Below, one piece after another: positions 1 to 8,710 of a DNA stretch of 64,000 nucleotides; position 1 is the stretch's first letter, and each line of letters opens with the position of its first letter. The stretch is from a candidate division CSSED10-310 bacterium (GTDB taxonomy: Bacteria > CSSED10-310): the NCBI GenBank assembly GCA_016931515.1, contig JAFGEQ010000005.1:186001-250000 (forward strand), given 5' to 3'. Both the position numbers and the translations under genes were made by a program. The notes below the pieces were generated by a model. The model did no database searches and had not been told where the DNA came from. It saw only the letters and a list, made by a program, of their open reading frames with translations.

Positions 1-945
1 AATTAGCAGGAGCGCTGGGAGGGTTGTTTTCACCAAAAGAGCGAAGACGTCATACCCGATGAATCTGGCATCAGAGATCGTGCCGAGCATAAATCCAGGC
101 CAGCGGTTCTGGAATCCGAGATGAACGTCCATACCTAAAAGATAGCGGGTGGGCAGGGGTACAGGCAGGATACCAGCGGGACCCGCGGCGAGGTTTTGCA
201 TGGTTGGCGATTCGAAATGCAGTGCATCGAGGCGACGTCCTGTTCCCTGGAATCCATAGACGATGTTGACGATCAGCAGAGCAACGGCAAAAGGCAGAAT
301 CCAGCCTTTTAGAACTTTTTGAAGTCTCAGGGATAGGGAACCCGGTGTCAGCAGGATGATGAAAGGAAAAAGGAGCGGAATCAACAGAAATGAAAACTTG
401 GTCAGCATTCCGAAAGAATACGCTGTGCCCAGGAGCAAACTGGTTAATAAATTTGGCTTCTTTAGAAACATCGACAACGACACGATTGCTGCAAGAACTG
501 CCACAGCGAGCATCGCATCGGAATTGGCCAGGCGGGCATGGGCCAGGTAAGTGGGAGAAAATGCCAGAAAACCCGAAGCGATAACTGCTCCCCAAATACG
601 ATGGCAGGTAAGTGTCCAGAAGAATAAAATGATCATTCCGGCAAGTTGATAGGGGAGAAGTCCAAGTCGGCTGAAAAAAACGTCCGAGTTCGGAGTACCG
701 TCGGAGAAAAGTCTGCGCATCAATGAGTGGCTTGCCATGAACAGGATGGGATGCGATATCTCGTCGGGGTGTTCCGTCCATCCATTAGTTTCAATTGATT
801 CACCGGCTCGTATCCAGCGGAACTCATCAACAGTCCAGGATATTCGTCTCTGGCTTGTCAGCAGGATCGTCGAGAAGACAATCAATATCAGCATAAGAGC
901 CAATGCTGTCCGTCGCTTCAGGAATTGGTTTTTCAACCGGAGCAT
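1..945 (-). CDS. GT39/ArnT-like membrane glycosyltransferase (3' end outside window)
   Basis: The frame stays open from the ATG at 945 to the window edge (315 codons), so the C-terminus is missing. An AGGAAGG ribosome site lies just upstream. The N-terminus has a transmembrane segment (about residues 14-31) followed by TVDEFRWIRAGESI, which matches the acidic Asp-Glu motif in the first extracytoplasmic loop of PMT/ArnT-type GT-C enzymes. A His-Pro pair (SHPILF) and several further hydrophobic helices with short loops follow. Enzymes of this family move a sugar from a polyprenyl-phosphate donor to a protein or lipid outside the cytoplasmic membrane. The substrate cannot be told. It stands alone, reading away from the DUF2087 regulator gene. 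Membership of the GT-C/PMT_2 superfamily is fairly secure; the subfamily is inference. Confidence 0.75.
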   Translation of the reverse strand, partial: MLRLKNQFLKRRTALALMLILIVFSTILLTSQRRISWTVDEFRWIRAGESIETNGWTEHPDEISHPILFMASHSLMRRLFSDGTPNSDVFFSRLGLLPYQLAGMIILFFWTLTCHRIWGAVIASGFLAFSPTYLAHARLANSDAMLAVAVLAAIVSLSMFLKKPNLLTSLLLGTAYSFGMLTKFSFLLIPLLFPFIILLTPGSLSLRLQKVLKGWILPFAVALLIVNIVYGFQGTGRRLDALHFESPTMQNLAAGPAGILPVPLPTRYLLGMDVHLGFQNRWPGFMLGTISDARFIGYDVFALLVKTTLPALLLI

Positions 946-1180
946 CACCTTCCTCAAATCAGCACACGCGGTTGTTAGTCCATATCAATCCAGACGGTAC
1001 AAAGGCGGAAAAAAGAAAGCAACATTATCAACAGCAGGATTGAGTGTGACGACCACGGGTTTCTCCGGTTCGGAAAGTGCTGGATTGACGCGAACCTGCG
1101 AGAATCATTACGGATAATTCAGCGAGATGAGGAGAAAACCGGAATCCGTAAATGAACACAGAAATATAAGCGTGACCATC

Positions 1181-1215
1181 AATAATCAAACAAAAAATAT
1201 ATATGTTTGATTATT
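1181..1215. promoter_or_regulatory. Perfect 12-bp inverted repeat upstream of the DUF2087 regulator
   Basis: AATAATCAAACA at 1181-1192 is repeated as TGTTTGATTATT at 1204-1215, with an 11-base A/T spacer. The right arm overlaps the proposed -35 box of the downstream regulator gene, so an autoregulatory operator is plausible. A hairpin terminator is the alternative, but there is no clear T-run on either strand. Confidence 0.5.
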
Positions 1216-1235
1216 TCTAAACAATAGTCTATATT
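1207..1235 (+). promoter_or_regulatory. Putative sigma-70 promoter of the DUF2087 gene
   Basis: TTGATT at 1207-1212 and TATATT at 1230-1235 are separated by 17 bases. The -10 box touches the ATG at 1236, so a transcript would start near the second in-frame ATG at 1242. This implies a leaderless mRNA, in line with the absence of a Shine-Dalgarno sequence. Confidence 0.4.
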
Positions 1236-2003
1236 ATGGATATGGACCACGTAACAAAATTCAGAATTAGTAATGAGACATTAAAGGAACTGGAGACCGG
1301 GATACGCGAGACGGAGGGTACGTTTGTCTGTGTCGTATGCGGCAGTCTTTTTGAGCGGGGTGTTGTCTTTTCCGTGGATGGAAGGCTGCTGGAGGCATCC
1401 CGCGCAGCAGTGGAGCATATCCGGACCGAACATGGCGGTATGCTGACGGTGCTGCTGGGGCTTCCGTCGACAGTGAGTGGTTTGAGCGACGTTCAGCAGC
1501 GGATTATTTCCGGGATGGGGGCCGGGTGTTCGGATCGGGATATTGCCCGCGAACTGGGTGGAAAGGCGGAATCGACCATCCGAAACCACAGGTTTCAATT
1601 CAGGCGGCGATTGATGGAGGCGAAGATCATGGTTGCGATTGGATCATTACTGGAAAGGAATGAGATGGACGGTCAGGAATTTATCAGTTTTCACAAATCC
1701 ATGCCGATTCACGATGAACGGACGATGACCACGCGGGTGGAGGCTGAGAAGGTTCTGAAAAAATATTTCAGGCAGAACGGGCATCTTGTTTTGATCCGGT
1801 TTCCTAGGAAAGAAAAGGAGAAACTGGTCATTTTGAAACGGGTCGTGGAGGAGTTCGATTTAGAGTGTCGCTACACCGAGAAAGAGGTTAACGAGATATT
1901 AAAACCCATTTGCGAGGACTACGTCACGGTCAGGCGATATCTGATTGAGTACCGTTTTCTAGGGCGCAAGGCGGATGGAAGCGAGTATTGGGTTAACGAG
2001 TGA
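1236..2003 (+). CDS. DUF2087-type transcriptional regulator
   Basis: This 255-residue protein has a helix-turn-helix region (about residues 80-130, around SDRDIARELGGKAESTIRNH) that resembles LuxR/GerE-like recognition helices. The C-terminal ~85 residues (about 168-253) match DUF2087, a domain common in small bacterial regulators; KKYF, the basic stretch and RRYLIEYRFLGRKADGSEYW are characteristic. A CVVC pair lies near residue 33. It probably acts in the cytoplasm as a DNA-binding regulator, target unknown. No ribosome site precedes 1236 and a second ATG lies at 1242, so the start is open. The perfect inverted repeat upstream suggests self-regulation. It is separated from both neighbours. 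Confidence 0.8.
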   Translation: MDMDHVTKFRISNETLKELETGIRETEGTFVCVVCGSLFERGVVFSVDGRLLEASRAAVEHIRTEHGGMLTVLLGLPSTVSGLSDVQQRIISGMGAGCSDRDIARELGGKAESTIRNHRFQFRRRLMEAKIMVAIGSLLERNEMDGQEFISFHKSMPIHDERTMTTRVEAEKVLKKYFRQNGHLVLIRFPRKEKEKLVILKRVVEEFDLECRYTEKEVNEILKPICEDYVTVRRYLIEYRFLGRKADGSEYWVNE

Positions 2004-2095
2004 TCCGTGGGGATGGTAATATTGTCTTTGTTTTTAAATGGTTGAAGACATTTTAGTGAGTTGGACGTTGACGAGCGATCAGAGTTGCAGCGATG

Positions 2096-2123
2096 TTGCT
2101 GTTTGTGGTCAGACTTCTATAAT
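2096..2123 (+). promoter_or_regulatory. Putative promoter of the triple SUMF-domain gene
   Basis: TTGCTG at 2096-2101 and a perfect TATAAT at 2118-2123 are spaced by 16 bases, about 60 bases before the gene start at 2183. Confidence 0.45.
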
Positions 2124-2182
2124 ATAAGTATCAATCTGTCGAAAACGAAAAATAACATCGGTGTAATCACGGAGGTATGACG

Positions 2183-5100
2183 GTGGGTGTTCGAAAACAG
2201 AAATCATCAATTCATTTTTCCGCTGTTATCATCCTGTTTACTCTTTTTCCTCTCAGCATTAATGCCCAAAGTTACGTAGAGAAAACGTTTGTCAATCATT
2301 TGCACTCCGGATTTCCAATCGTTGAACCGGTGACAATGATTTATGTTCCGCCAGGCATTGTTTTCAGAGGTCTTCCAGAAGATGAACCATGTATAAGGAA
2401 GCATCATCATTATTTATATCCAGCCGTTTTGACTCATGGATACTACCTGATGGAAACGGAAGTGACTCGCGGCATGTGGGCTGATCTGCAAATGGTTCAG
2501 AATGAGTTGCCGACTGATCCGAGTGATGAAAAGTACAGTCCGACCCGGGATCACCCGGTACAAAGAGTAACATGGCTTGAGGCCGTCCTTTTTGCCAACC
2601 TTTTATCCTGCCAGTATGGTTACAGGCCATACTATTATTCAAACAGCGAATTGACGAATCCGATTCTGACGATGAATTTCGATCCGTCCCGAGTGTATCG
2701 GGATCTCTCATCGGATGGTCATCGTCTGCCGACGGAAGCGGAATGGGAAAACGCCTGCCGGGCGGGAACGACAACAGTATTCTCCTGCCCTGAACCGAAT
2801 TACACATCGGATAATTGTAGATCATGCATGGGAGGGAGCCACCCGATATTGGAGGAGTATTGCGTTTACTGCGTCAATCACAAAGGGGGCCCCGATATTG
2901 TCGGTAGCATGTTACCGAATCCCTGGGGATTCTTGGACATGCATGGAAACATAGAAGAATGGTGCTGGGATGTGGGCGGAGATTACTCAACAGACGTGAT
3001 GATTGATCCGACCGGGAGTGGAATCAACGCAGCGTTTCGTACATGTATCTCCAGAGGTGGTAACTGGTACGTGAGTGCATTGGGGTGCAGATCGAGAGAC
3101 AGGAGTTATACTTACATCGATGCACGTTTCAACCTGATCGGATTTCGGCTTGCACGATCAGCATGCGACATGGAACCAGTGAGCGTAAAACTCCAGATGC
3201 CATCGTATATCTATGCTCCCGGCTCACCCTTTCGCCTGGATCTCCAGATTGAGAATTCCGGACCGCCATTGACCGGATGCTGTTTATTTACGGCCTTTTG
3301 GCTGGGTGCGGACGATTTCTGGCTCTATCCAAGCTGGTCAAAATACCCATCTGAAATTGATTGGGAAACGCTTGATATTCCTGGATATTCCGCTGAAGTT
3401 TTGAATCTCATCCCTGACTTTGTCTGGCCGGAGAACTCAGGAGAGTATTATGGAGCATTATTTATCTCAGCCCTGATTCACGAGAATCAATGGATCAGCA
3501 ATCTTGCAGCTTCAAAATTCGGATGGTCGGAGCGATCTTTGCCGAGTCCCCGGCCGACTTCGACACCGACACCTGAACCGCCAACCGGTCCGACGCCGAC
3601 AGCCCCCGCCGGATATGTTCATGTTTCATCCGGATCGTTTACGATGGGTTCACCACCGGATGAACCATGCCGGGATGCCGATGAAGAACAGCGGGAGGTA
3701 GTGATAGGCGGCAGTTTCGATATCATGCGGACTGAAGTTACCAGAAGGATGTGGGCCGATCTGAAAAGTACTCAGCCCAGCCTGCCCGATGATCCCAGCG
3801 ATATAACGTATAGCCCGACCCTGGATCATCCGGTCCAGCAATTAAACTTTTACAAGGTGGCTTTGTTTGCCAATCTACTATCGCTGGAACACGATTTTCC
3901 GCAATGTTACTATCGTGATGAGAATCTGACGATACCTCTGGATGCGTCAAATTATCTGGATCGATATTGCTATTTGGATCAGAAGGCAAATGGCTACAGG
4001 CTGCCGACGGGGGAGGAATGGGAGTATGTATGCCGGGCTGGTACAACGACGGCCTTCTCCTGCCCTGAAGAAAATTACTCATCCAGTACATGTTATTCGA
4101 GTACGCCCGGTACATTGCCTATATTGGAACAGTACTCTGTATTCGTGGCAAATGCATTGGACGGCAAACCTGAAAAAGTCACAAGCCGGTTACCCAATCC
4201 ATGGGGATTGTACGACATGCATGGGAATGTATCAGAATGGTGTTATGAACAGCTCTGGCCTCATTTAGGTGAGATTACTGCCCGGGGTGGAACATTCAGA
4301 TCGAATCCTCGATATTGTCGCTCTGCCGATCGATCTTTTATTGGGTTGGATTACGGGAATCATGAAAGAGGTTTTCGACTGGTCAGGCAGGTTTCTGCAA
4401 GCCCATCCACGCCGCCGGTTACACCAGTTCCAATGACATTTTCCACTATCTCTCCAGGCACATTTACAATGGGTTCTCCATACATCGAGCCATGCGTCAG
4501 TTCCTCAAAAGCATTGGATGAGCACCAAGTCAGGCTGACACGGGACATAGCAATAATGCAGACTGAAGTCACCCGCCAGATGTGGTTCGACTTGAGGGCC
4601 ATGCATACCGACCTGCCTGAAGATCCCAGCCTTACAAAAGTCAGCCCGACCATGAACCATCCGGTTCAGAATGCATTAACTAACGAAACAGCTCTATTCG
4701 CCAACCTGTTGTCTCTCAGCCATGGATTGATGCGATCCTACTACAAGGATCCAGGTTTTTCGATACCTCTTGATTCAACTAATTATGAAGATGAAGAGTT
4801 TTTTTGCAATTTCGATGCCGGTGGTTACCGTCTGCCAACAGAAGCGGAATGGGAATATGCGTGCCGGGCGGGAACAGAGGGCCCCTTTTCTTTCTATGAA
4901 CCGGAGTATCATCAGGGTACCTGCTATGGGTGTGATCCTGATGTTTTTCAAGGCCTGGATCAGTACTGTGTTTATTGCGGCAACAGTCCCGGCTCCGCGG
5001 AACCTGCATCGAGCAAGTATCCAAATCCATGGGGTCTGTATGATATGCACGGGAATGTTTCTGAATATTGCTGGGACTATTATGGTGATATGTCGGTTGA

Positions 5101-5626
5101 TGTTATGACTGATCAGGAACAGGTTGATCCGACAGGACCCTTGACGGGCGACCAAAGGATTCTCAGGGGAGGAAACTGGGATTGCCCGGCAACAGATTGC
5201 CGGTCTGCTGCGCGCACTGTCATTGTCGGTAATCAAAATTGCGGTTTTCGCTTAGTTAAATCAGCTGTCTGTGATGTGACTCTGATGATGGCCGGCGATG
5301 CATTCAAACCTGGCGACCCATTCTGGTTAGATGTGCATTTGCTGAATTCGGGATCGGAATTCACCGGTGCCCGATTGTTTGTCGTCTTTATGATCAATTT
5401 GAATGAAATCTGGTTTCTTCCTGACTGGTCACGATATCCGACAGATTTATCGGGTTTGGAGGTTAACCTGCCTGATCATGCGGAGAGAATGATCAATATT
5501 ATTCCTGAATTTTCATGGCCTGCCGGAGCTGAAGTGTGCGATGAAGGCATGTTTGTCGCGTATCTCATCCACAATGATCGATATATCAGTAATTTCGCAT
5601 TTAAAGATTTCAGATGGATTGAATAA
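2183..5626 (+). CDS. Secreted protein with three SUMF/FGE-type domains and two copies of a recurring domain
   Basis: A GTG at 2183 has GGAGG at a 7-base spacing; the ATG at 2177 is only one base from it and is less likely. A signal peptide ends near NAQS. Sulfatase-modifying-factor domains (C-type-lectin-like fold) lie at about residues 39-325, 476-735 and 752-1025, each with TEVTR.MW, RLPTE.EWE (RLPTGEEWE in the second), PNPWG..DMHGN and RGG(N/T) blocks. The ~115-residue domain found in other secreted proteins here follows the first (about 328-448) and ends the protein (about 1031-1147); a short Thr-Pro linker follows its first copy. The paired catalytic cysteines of true formylglycine-generating enzyme are not apparent; each domain keeps only a Cys-Arg...Arg segment. 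The domains more likely bind ligands than oxidise cysteine. It has its own promoter and stands alone. Confidence 0.85.
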   Translation: MGVRKQKSSIHFSAVIILFTLFPLSINAQSYVEKTFVNHLHSGFPIVEPVTMIYVPPGIVFRGLPEDEPCIRKHHHYLYPAVLTHGYYLMETEVTRGMWADLQMVQNELPTDPSDEKYSPTRDHPVQRVTWLEAVLFANLLSCQYGYRPYYYSNSELTNPILTMNFDPSRVYRDLSSDGHRLPTEAEWENACRAGTTTVFSCPEPNYTSDNCRSCMGGSHPILEEYCVYCVNHKGGPDIVGSMLPNPWGFLDMHGNIEEWCWDVGGDYSTDVMIDPTGSGINAAFRTCISRGGNWYVSALGCRSRDRSYTYIDARFNLIGFRLARSACDMEPVSVKLQMPSYIYAPGSPFRLDLQIENSGPPLTGCCLFTAFWLGADDFWLYPSWSKYPSEIDWETLDIPGYSAEVLNLIPDFVWPENSGEYYGALFISALIHENQWISNLAASKFGWSERSLPSPRPTSTPTPEPPTGPTPTAPAGYVHVSSGSFTMGSPPDEPCRDADEEQREVVIGGSFDIMRTEVTRRMWADLKSTQPSLPDDPSDITYSPTLDHPVQQLNFYKVALFANLLSLEHDFPQCYYRDENLTIPLDASNYLDRYCYLDQKANGYRLPTGEEWEYVCRAGTTTAFSCPEENYSSSTCYSSTPGTLPILEQYSVFVANALDGKPEKVTSRLPNPWGLYDMHGNVSEWCYEQLWPHLGEITARGGTFRSNPRYCRSADRSFIGLDYGNHERGFRLVRQVSASPSTPPVTPVPMTFSTISPGTFTMGSPYIEPCVSSSKALDEHQVRLTRDIAIMQTEVTRQMWFDLRAMHTDLPEDPSLTKVSPTMNHPVQNALTNETALFANLLSLSHGLMRSYYKDPGFSIPLDSTNYEDEEFFCNFDAGGYRLPTEAEWEYACRAGTEGPFSFYEPEYHQGTCYGCDPDVFQGLDQYCVYCGNSPGSAEPASSKYPNPWGLYDMHGNVSEYCWDYYGDMSVDVMTDQEQVDPTGPLTGDQRILRGGNWDCPATDCRSAARTVIVGNQNCGFRLVKSAVCDVTLMMAGDAFKPGDPFWLDVHLLNSGSEFTGARLFVVFMINLNEIWFLPDWSRYPTDLSGLEVNLPDHAERMINIIPEFSWPAGAEVCDEGMFVAYLIHNDRYISNFAFKDFRWIE

Positions 5627-5655
5627 CCGAGCATGTTTCCGGCTGGTTAAATAAC

Positions 5656-6222
5656 TTATTTGATTTTATCTAGAATTTCGCAGCGATTTTCTATTTCCAG
5701 GAGCTTTTTCTTGAGGTTCAATCCACCGACACCGGAGTATCCACCGATCCGCCCTCGCGCACCGATGACCCGGTGACAGGGGATGAACGGGCCGCACATG
5801 TTCTGTGACATCGCGGTACCAACCGCCCGGGCTGCTCCGGGGTATCCCGCCAGCCCGGCGAGTTCGCCATACGAAATAGTTTCACTCCACTGAACGTTAT
5901 CTCTCAATGCCAGGAAGATATCTTTCTGAAAAGGTTTCCAGTCGCGGGAATCCAGCGGCACGCGCCCCGGATCGGCCGCGGAGATACCTCCGTTAAAAAA
6001 TTGCAGAAAAGTGTCCCGCCACCATTCGAGATCTGCCGGCGGTTCCGGATCGACTCGAAAGGCGGGTCGCTCGGCCATGATGTCCTTCAGGCAGACCAGG
6101 GCATCGTTCTCCGATCTAAAAAACGAAATCGATTGCACCAGTCCCCGGTCGCTCACGGCAAACGCTTCCCAACCCAATCCGGGTATCTCGACAGCTCCCA
6201 GTCGAACCGGCACCGGTTTCAT
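5656..6222 (-). CDS. ogt: Methylated-DNA--protein-cysteine S-methyltransferase
   Basis: This 188-residue protein carries the active-site block PCHRVIGARGRIGGYSGVGG (about residues 145-164), where the cysteine accepts the alkyl group from O6-alkylguanine or O4-alkylthymine in a suicide reaction. The helix-turn-helix region before it (SYGELAGLAGYPGAARAVG) is typical of the C-terminal DNA-binding domain. The N-terminal ~85 residues are a divergent ribonuclease-H-like domain, so it is an Ogt/AGT-type protein without an Ada regulatory part. Its ATG overlaps the stop of the upstream lipoprotein gene (TGATG), so it is probably the last gene of a sigma factor-lipoprotein-ogt operon. Family assignment is strong; the symbol ogt rather than adaB is by convention. 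Confidence 0.93.
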   Translation of the reverse strand: MKPVPVRLGAVEIPGLGWEAFAVSDRGLVQSISFFRSENDALVCLKDIMAERPAFRVDPEPPADLEWWRDTFLQFFNGGISAADPGRVPLDSRDWKPFQKDIFLALRDNVQWSETISYGELAGLAGYPGAARAVGTAMSQNMCGPFIPCHRVIGARGRIGGYSGVGGLNLKKKLLEIENRCEILDKIK

Positions 6223-7907
6223 CAGCGCATCTCCACGAGTCCGTTATAAACCAACATGTTATCCTTCAAGGTCAGGCGGAATGCAACCAGCGGAACGGTA
6301 TCCAGCGTGTCAAGCACTTCCCGGTAAATTTCGGGTTTCTGGTTCGCCGCGACCAGGAACAGGGAGATCCCATCCAGCGCGGTTTTCGCAACCGACGAAA
6401 ATTTCGGCGGATCAAAGGTCTGATACGCGATTAGATCTTTGACACCCATTGCGATCAACGGCTCCATGGACGGATTATCGAGCAGTCCCGGATCCTTACC
6501 GGAAAACGTTTTCAACGATTGATCCACGGTATCTGACGATGTTCCGAACAGCAGGTAATCATCACACAAAGCAAACCCGGGCTGAAATCCCGGAATGAGA
6601 GGGATCGGCAGGAAGTGATAGACATAATTGTTGACCAGTGTCTCCTGGCTGAAAGATCCGTAATCCGGTCCGGCGGCTTCTTCGACGCGTTTTTGCATCG
6701 CTTTCACAAACTCCCCGGCAGCCGCCCGGTCCCGAACGTTAATACCGAACGCAAGATCAGGGATCGGTATAAGACTGACCATCCGGATATTCTCCATCGT
6801 GAAAAACATCCCCTTACCACCCCATAGTGTCAGCTCCCCCGGAATATCCATACCGGTAATCTCCTGCAATCCTCCGGTGAGCTTCGTCCACATGTCCATG
6901 CCTTCGGGATCGTCGATCGTACTGAGTATTGATTTCTGGTGCTCCATCAAACCGGGAATATCGATTCCCGCGACTGAACCGGCAATACAATTCGATGACA
7001 GCCATCTGCCCGAACGCTCGACGGCATCCGGGTTGCGATAAATTTTTTCCCAGCGTTCCACATCGTCGTGAGGAGGTTTTAATGCAGTGTCAAACGTCAC
7101 TCCATTATCCGTGACCGTCAGACCGGCGGCCCAGATATCCGCTTTGAGATTCGATATTCCGGCTCCGGCACCGTAGGATTCTCCGACCGCAGATGCAATC
7201 TCCATCACGCGATTGGGTTGGGTATAGACCAGGTTGGCCGGCATATTCAGCATCTTCACAGTTTCACGAAAAACGGCTGTATCGCGAAGCGTCTGTTCGG
7301 GAGTCTCCCGCAGCGTTAAGAATCGCTCCAGCGCACTACGGTTCGTTGACGCAAATATCCGCTCGTCTGCAAAGCAATACACAATCTCCTGAACGGAAGG
7401 CGTGTCAGGGATGACATCGTTCCCTGCCTTAACAGCGGTGATTGTGATATCCTGATAGTCGTAGGTCGATACGCGGTCTTTCTGCAGCGATTCGATTGCG
7501 CGGGAGACTATTTTCAGCGCTGCGGAATTTTTCCCGAGTTCCGAAATCAGCAGAATAGACGGCAGCGGCTGGTCCGGAAGCATGACCAGGTCCACCCGTC
7601 TGCCGAACAACATCATGATCGTATCCTCGTTCAACGGGACACCGGTGTCTTTTTCAAAATCGGTCCGTAACGCCTTGAGCGGTTTCAATGCGTCCCGCAT
7701 CCAGGGTTCACTCCAGATTTTCCACTGGGCACTGCGTCGCATAAATTCGCGCTCCGACAGAGTGGTCCAGGAGTTCTGGATGTTGTCGAAGCGGCAATAC
7801 ACGGCGGCCTCCATCGGGATCGGTTCTGATTCGGGCTTCTGGTGACATCCTGTAATTACCAGACATACAATAACTCCCAGCATCCATCCGGTTATCCTGT
7901 TTTTCAT
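6222..7907 (-). CDS. Putative lipoprotein, DUF3352-like
   Basis: The preferred ATG at 7907 is 4 bases after the sigma-factor stop, with GGAGAGG at a good spacing. An upstream ATG at 7925 lies inside the previous gene. The N-terminus is a lipoprotein signal peptide with lipobox VITGC at about residue 20. The remaining ~540 residues have no catalytic motif that I recognise. They show the alternating strand/helix pattern of DUF3352-like proteins, with phrases such as YCFADERIFASTNRSALERFL. The protein should be anchored in the inner or outer membrane facing the periplasm. Co-transcription with a sigma factor raises the possibility that it is a target or modulator of that regulator, which is inference. 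Confidence 0.65.
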   Translation of the reverse strand: MKNRITGWMLGVIVCLVITGCHQKPESEPIPMEAAVYCRFDNIQNSWTTLSEREFMRRSAQWKIWSEPWMRDALKPLKALRTDFEKDTGVPLNEDTIMMLFGRRVDLVMLPDQPLPSILLISELGKNSAALKIVSRAIESLQKDRVSTYDYQDITITAVKAGNDVIPDTPSVQEIVYCFADERIFASTNRSALERFLTLRETPEQTLRDTAVFRETVKMLNMPANLVYTQPNRVMEIASAVGESYGAGAGISNLKADIWAAGLTVTDNGVTFDTALKPPHDDVERWEKIYRNPDAVERSGRWLSSNCIAGSVAGIDIPGLMEHQKSILSTIDDPEGMDMWTKLTGGLQEITGMDIPGELTLWGGKGMFFTMENIRMVSLIPIPDLAFGINVRDRAAAGEFVKAMQKRVEEAAGPDYGSFSQETLVNNYVYHFLPIPLIPGFQPGFALCDDYLLFGTSSDTVDQSLKTFSGKDPGLLDNPSMEPLIAMGVKDLIAYQTFDPPKFSSVAKTALDGISLFLVAANQKPEIYREVLDTLDTVPLVAFRLTLKDNMLVYNGLVEMR

Positions 7908-7911
7908 GGCA

Positions 7912-8400
7912 CTAATCCTCTCCATAGATTTTCCGAATCTTCTTCAGATGATACGCGATATTCGCAGCAGTGAAACCCATCATATCACCGATTTCCCGCC
8001 AGGTATACCCCTGCACCAGGCAGGCTATGATCCGGCGCTGCAGAGGTGTCAGACGCTCATCCAGCATTTCCGCCTCCGGTATCGGGCTGTTGTCTGCGGA
8101 TTCGCAATCCAGCTCTTCAGTGCATTCTTCGCGGCGTCTCCGGATTTTCTTCAGGCAATCCAACAGCCGCCATCGGGCGAATTTCAGGAGGTATTCCGAG
8201 GATGAGCCCACCGATGGGTCGACCCGTTCAAGACCCTCCATGACTGCGACATATGCTTCCTGTCGCAGATCATCGCGATCGATCCCGTTGATCCATGCAT
8301 ACTTTCCAACAATTTTTTCCAGCCGGGGTGATAATTGTCTGAATAGCTGTTCCTGCGCTGCAACATCTCCCCGACCGGCCATAACAACCAGTTCGTTCAT
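7912..8400 (-). CDS. Sigma-70 family RNA polymerase sigma factor (ECF-like)
   Basis: This 162-residue protein has the two-domain layout of group 4 sigma factors. Region 2 spans about residues 15-85 (YAWINGIDRDDLRQEAYVAV). Region 4 lies at about 110-160, with the helix-turn-helix TWREIGDMMGFTAANIAYHL. An AGGAG site precedes the ATG. No anti-sigma factor with a zinc-binding or single-helix form is adjacent; the next gene encodes a lipoprotein. It should direct polymerase to a small regulon, possibly including its own operon. Two 20-bp palindromes lie 200-260 bases upstream, between it and the divergent membrane-protein gene. Confidence 0.88.
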   Translation of the reverse strand: MNELVVMAGRGDVAAQEQLFRQLSPRLEKIVGKYAWINGIDRDDLRQEAYVAVMEGLERVDPSVGSSSEYLLKFARWRLLDCLKKIRRRREECTEELDCESADNSPIPEAEMLDERLTPLQRRIIACLVQGYTWREIGDMMGFTAANIAYHLKKIRKIYGED

Positions 8401-8599
8401 AATTCCGCTCCTGTGTAATTGATTGACTCAAGGTTTACAGCAGAAAGTCGGTCTGGGGATGTCGATTTGAATTGCTCTGTGTCTCAGGCAGGAATAATCG
8501 AAAGATTCATCCCCGGAAGCCGGCGTTTCCGCCGCAGGTGCAGTCGACCATGTAAATATTTCGCATCGAATGATCCTCCGGGTTAATGGTTTGAAGTTC

Positions 8600-8619
8600 G
8601 TACAGACCAATATCTGTAC
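8600..8619. promoter_or_regulatory. Perfect palindrome GTACAGA-N6-TCTGTAC
   Basis: Seven-base arms (8600-8606 and 8613-8619) with a 6-base spacer form a 20-bp dyad of operator size. The word TCTGTAC also lies inside the palindrome at 51310-51325. Confidence 0.4.
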
Positions 8620-8638
8620 CTTTCACTTGGATATGTAG

Positions 8639-8658
8639 ACAATTCCAGCGTGAATTGT
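8639..8658. promoter_or_regulatory. Perfect palindrome ACAATTC-N6-GAATTGT
   Basis: A second 7-6-7 dyad is centred 39 bp from the first one. A T-run begins about 7 bases after it, so a weak intrinsic terminator on the plus strand is an alternative reading. Confidence 0.35.
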
Positions 8659-8710
8659 AAAGAATTTTTTTTTCGCGGCCTCACTCCCGCATCCGGTCGC
8701 GAATCCGAAG

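Larger units (their letters stand above)
8401..8710. other. Divergent intergenic region with two palindromes
   Basis: These 310 bases separate the sigma-factor gene (minus) from the GT-C-like gene (plus). I find no credible coding frame. They hold an AGGAG site for the sigma-factor gene, two perfect 7-6-7 inverted repeats (8600-8619 and 8639-8658) and an eight-T run near 8666-8673. No convincing -35/-10 pair was seen. Confidence 0.5.

Noticed and set aside
71-781. A 236-codon minus-strand frame near the left edge
   Set aside because: It lies inside the GT39-like gene in another frame. The real frame starts at 945 and reads to the edge with membrane helices and the Asp-Glu motif.
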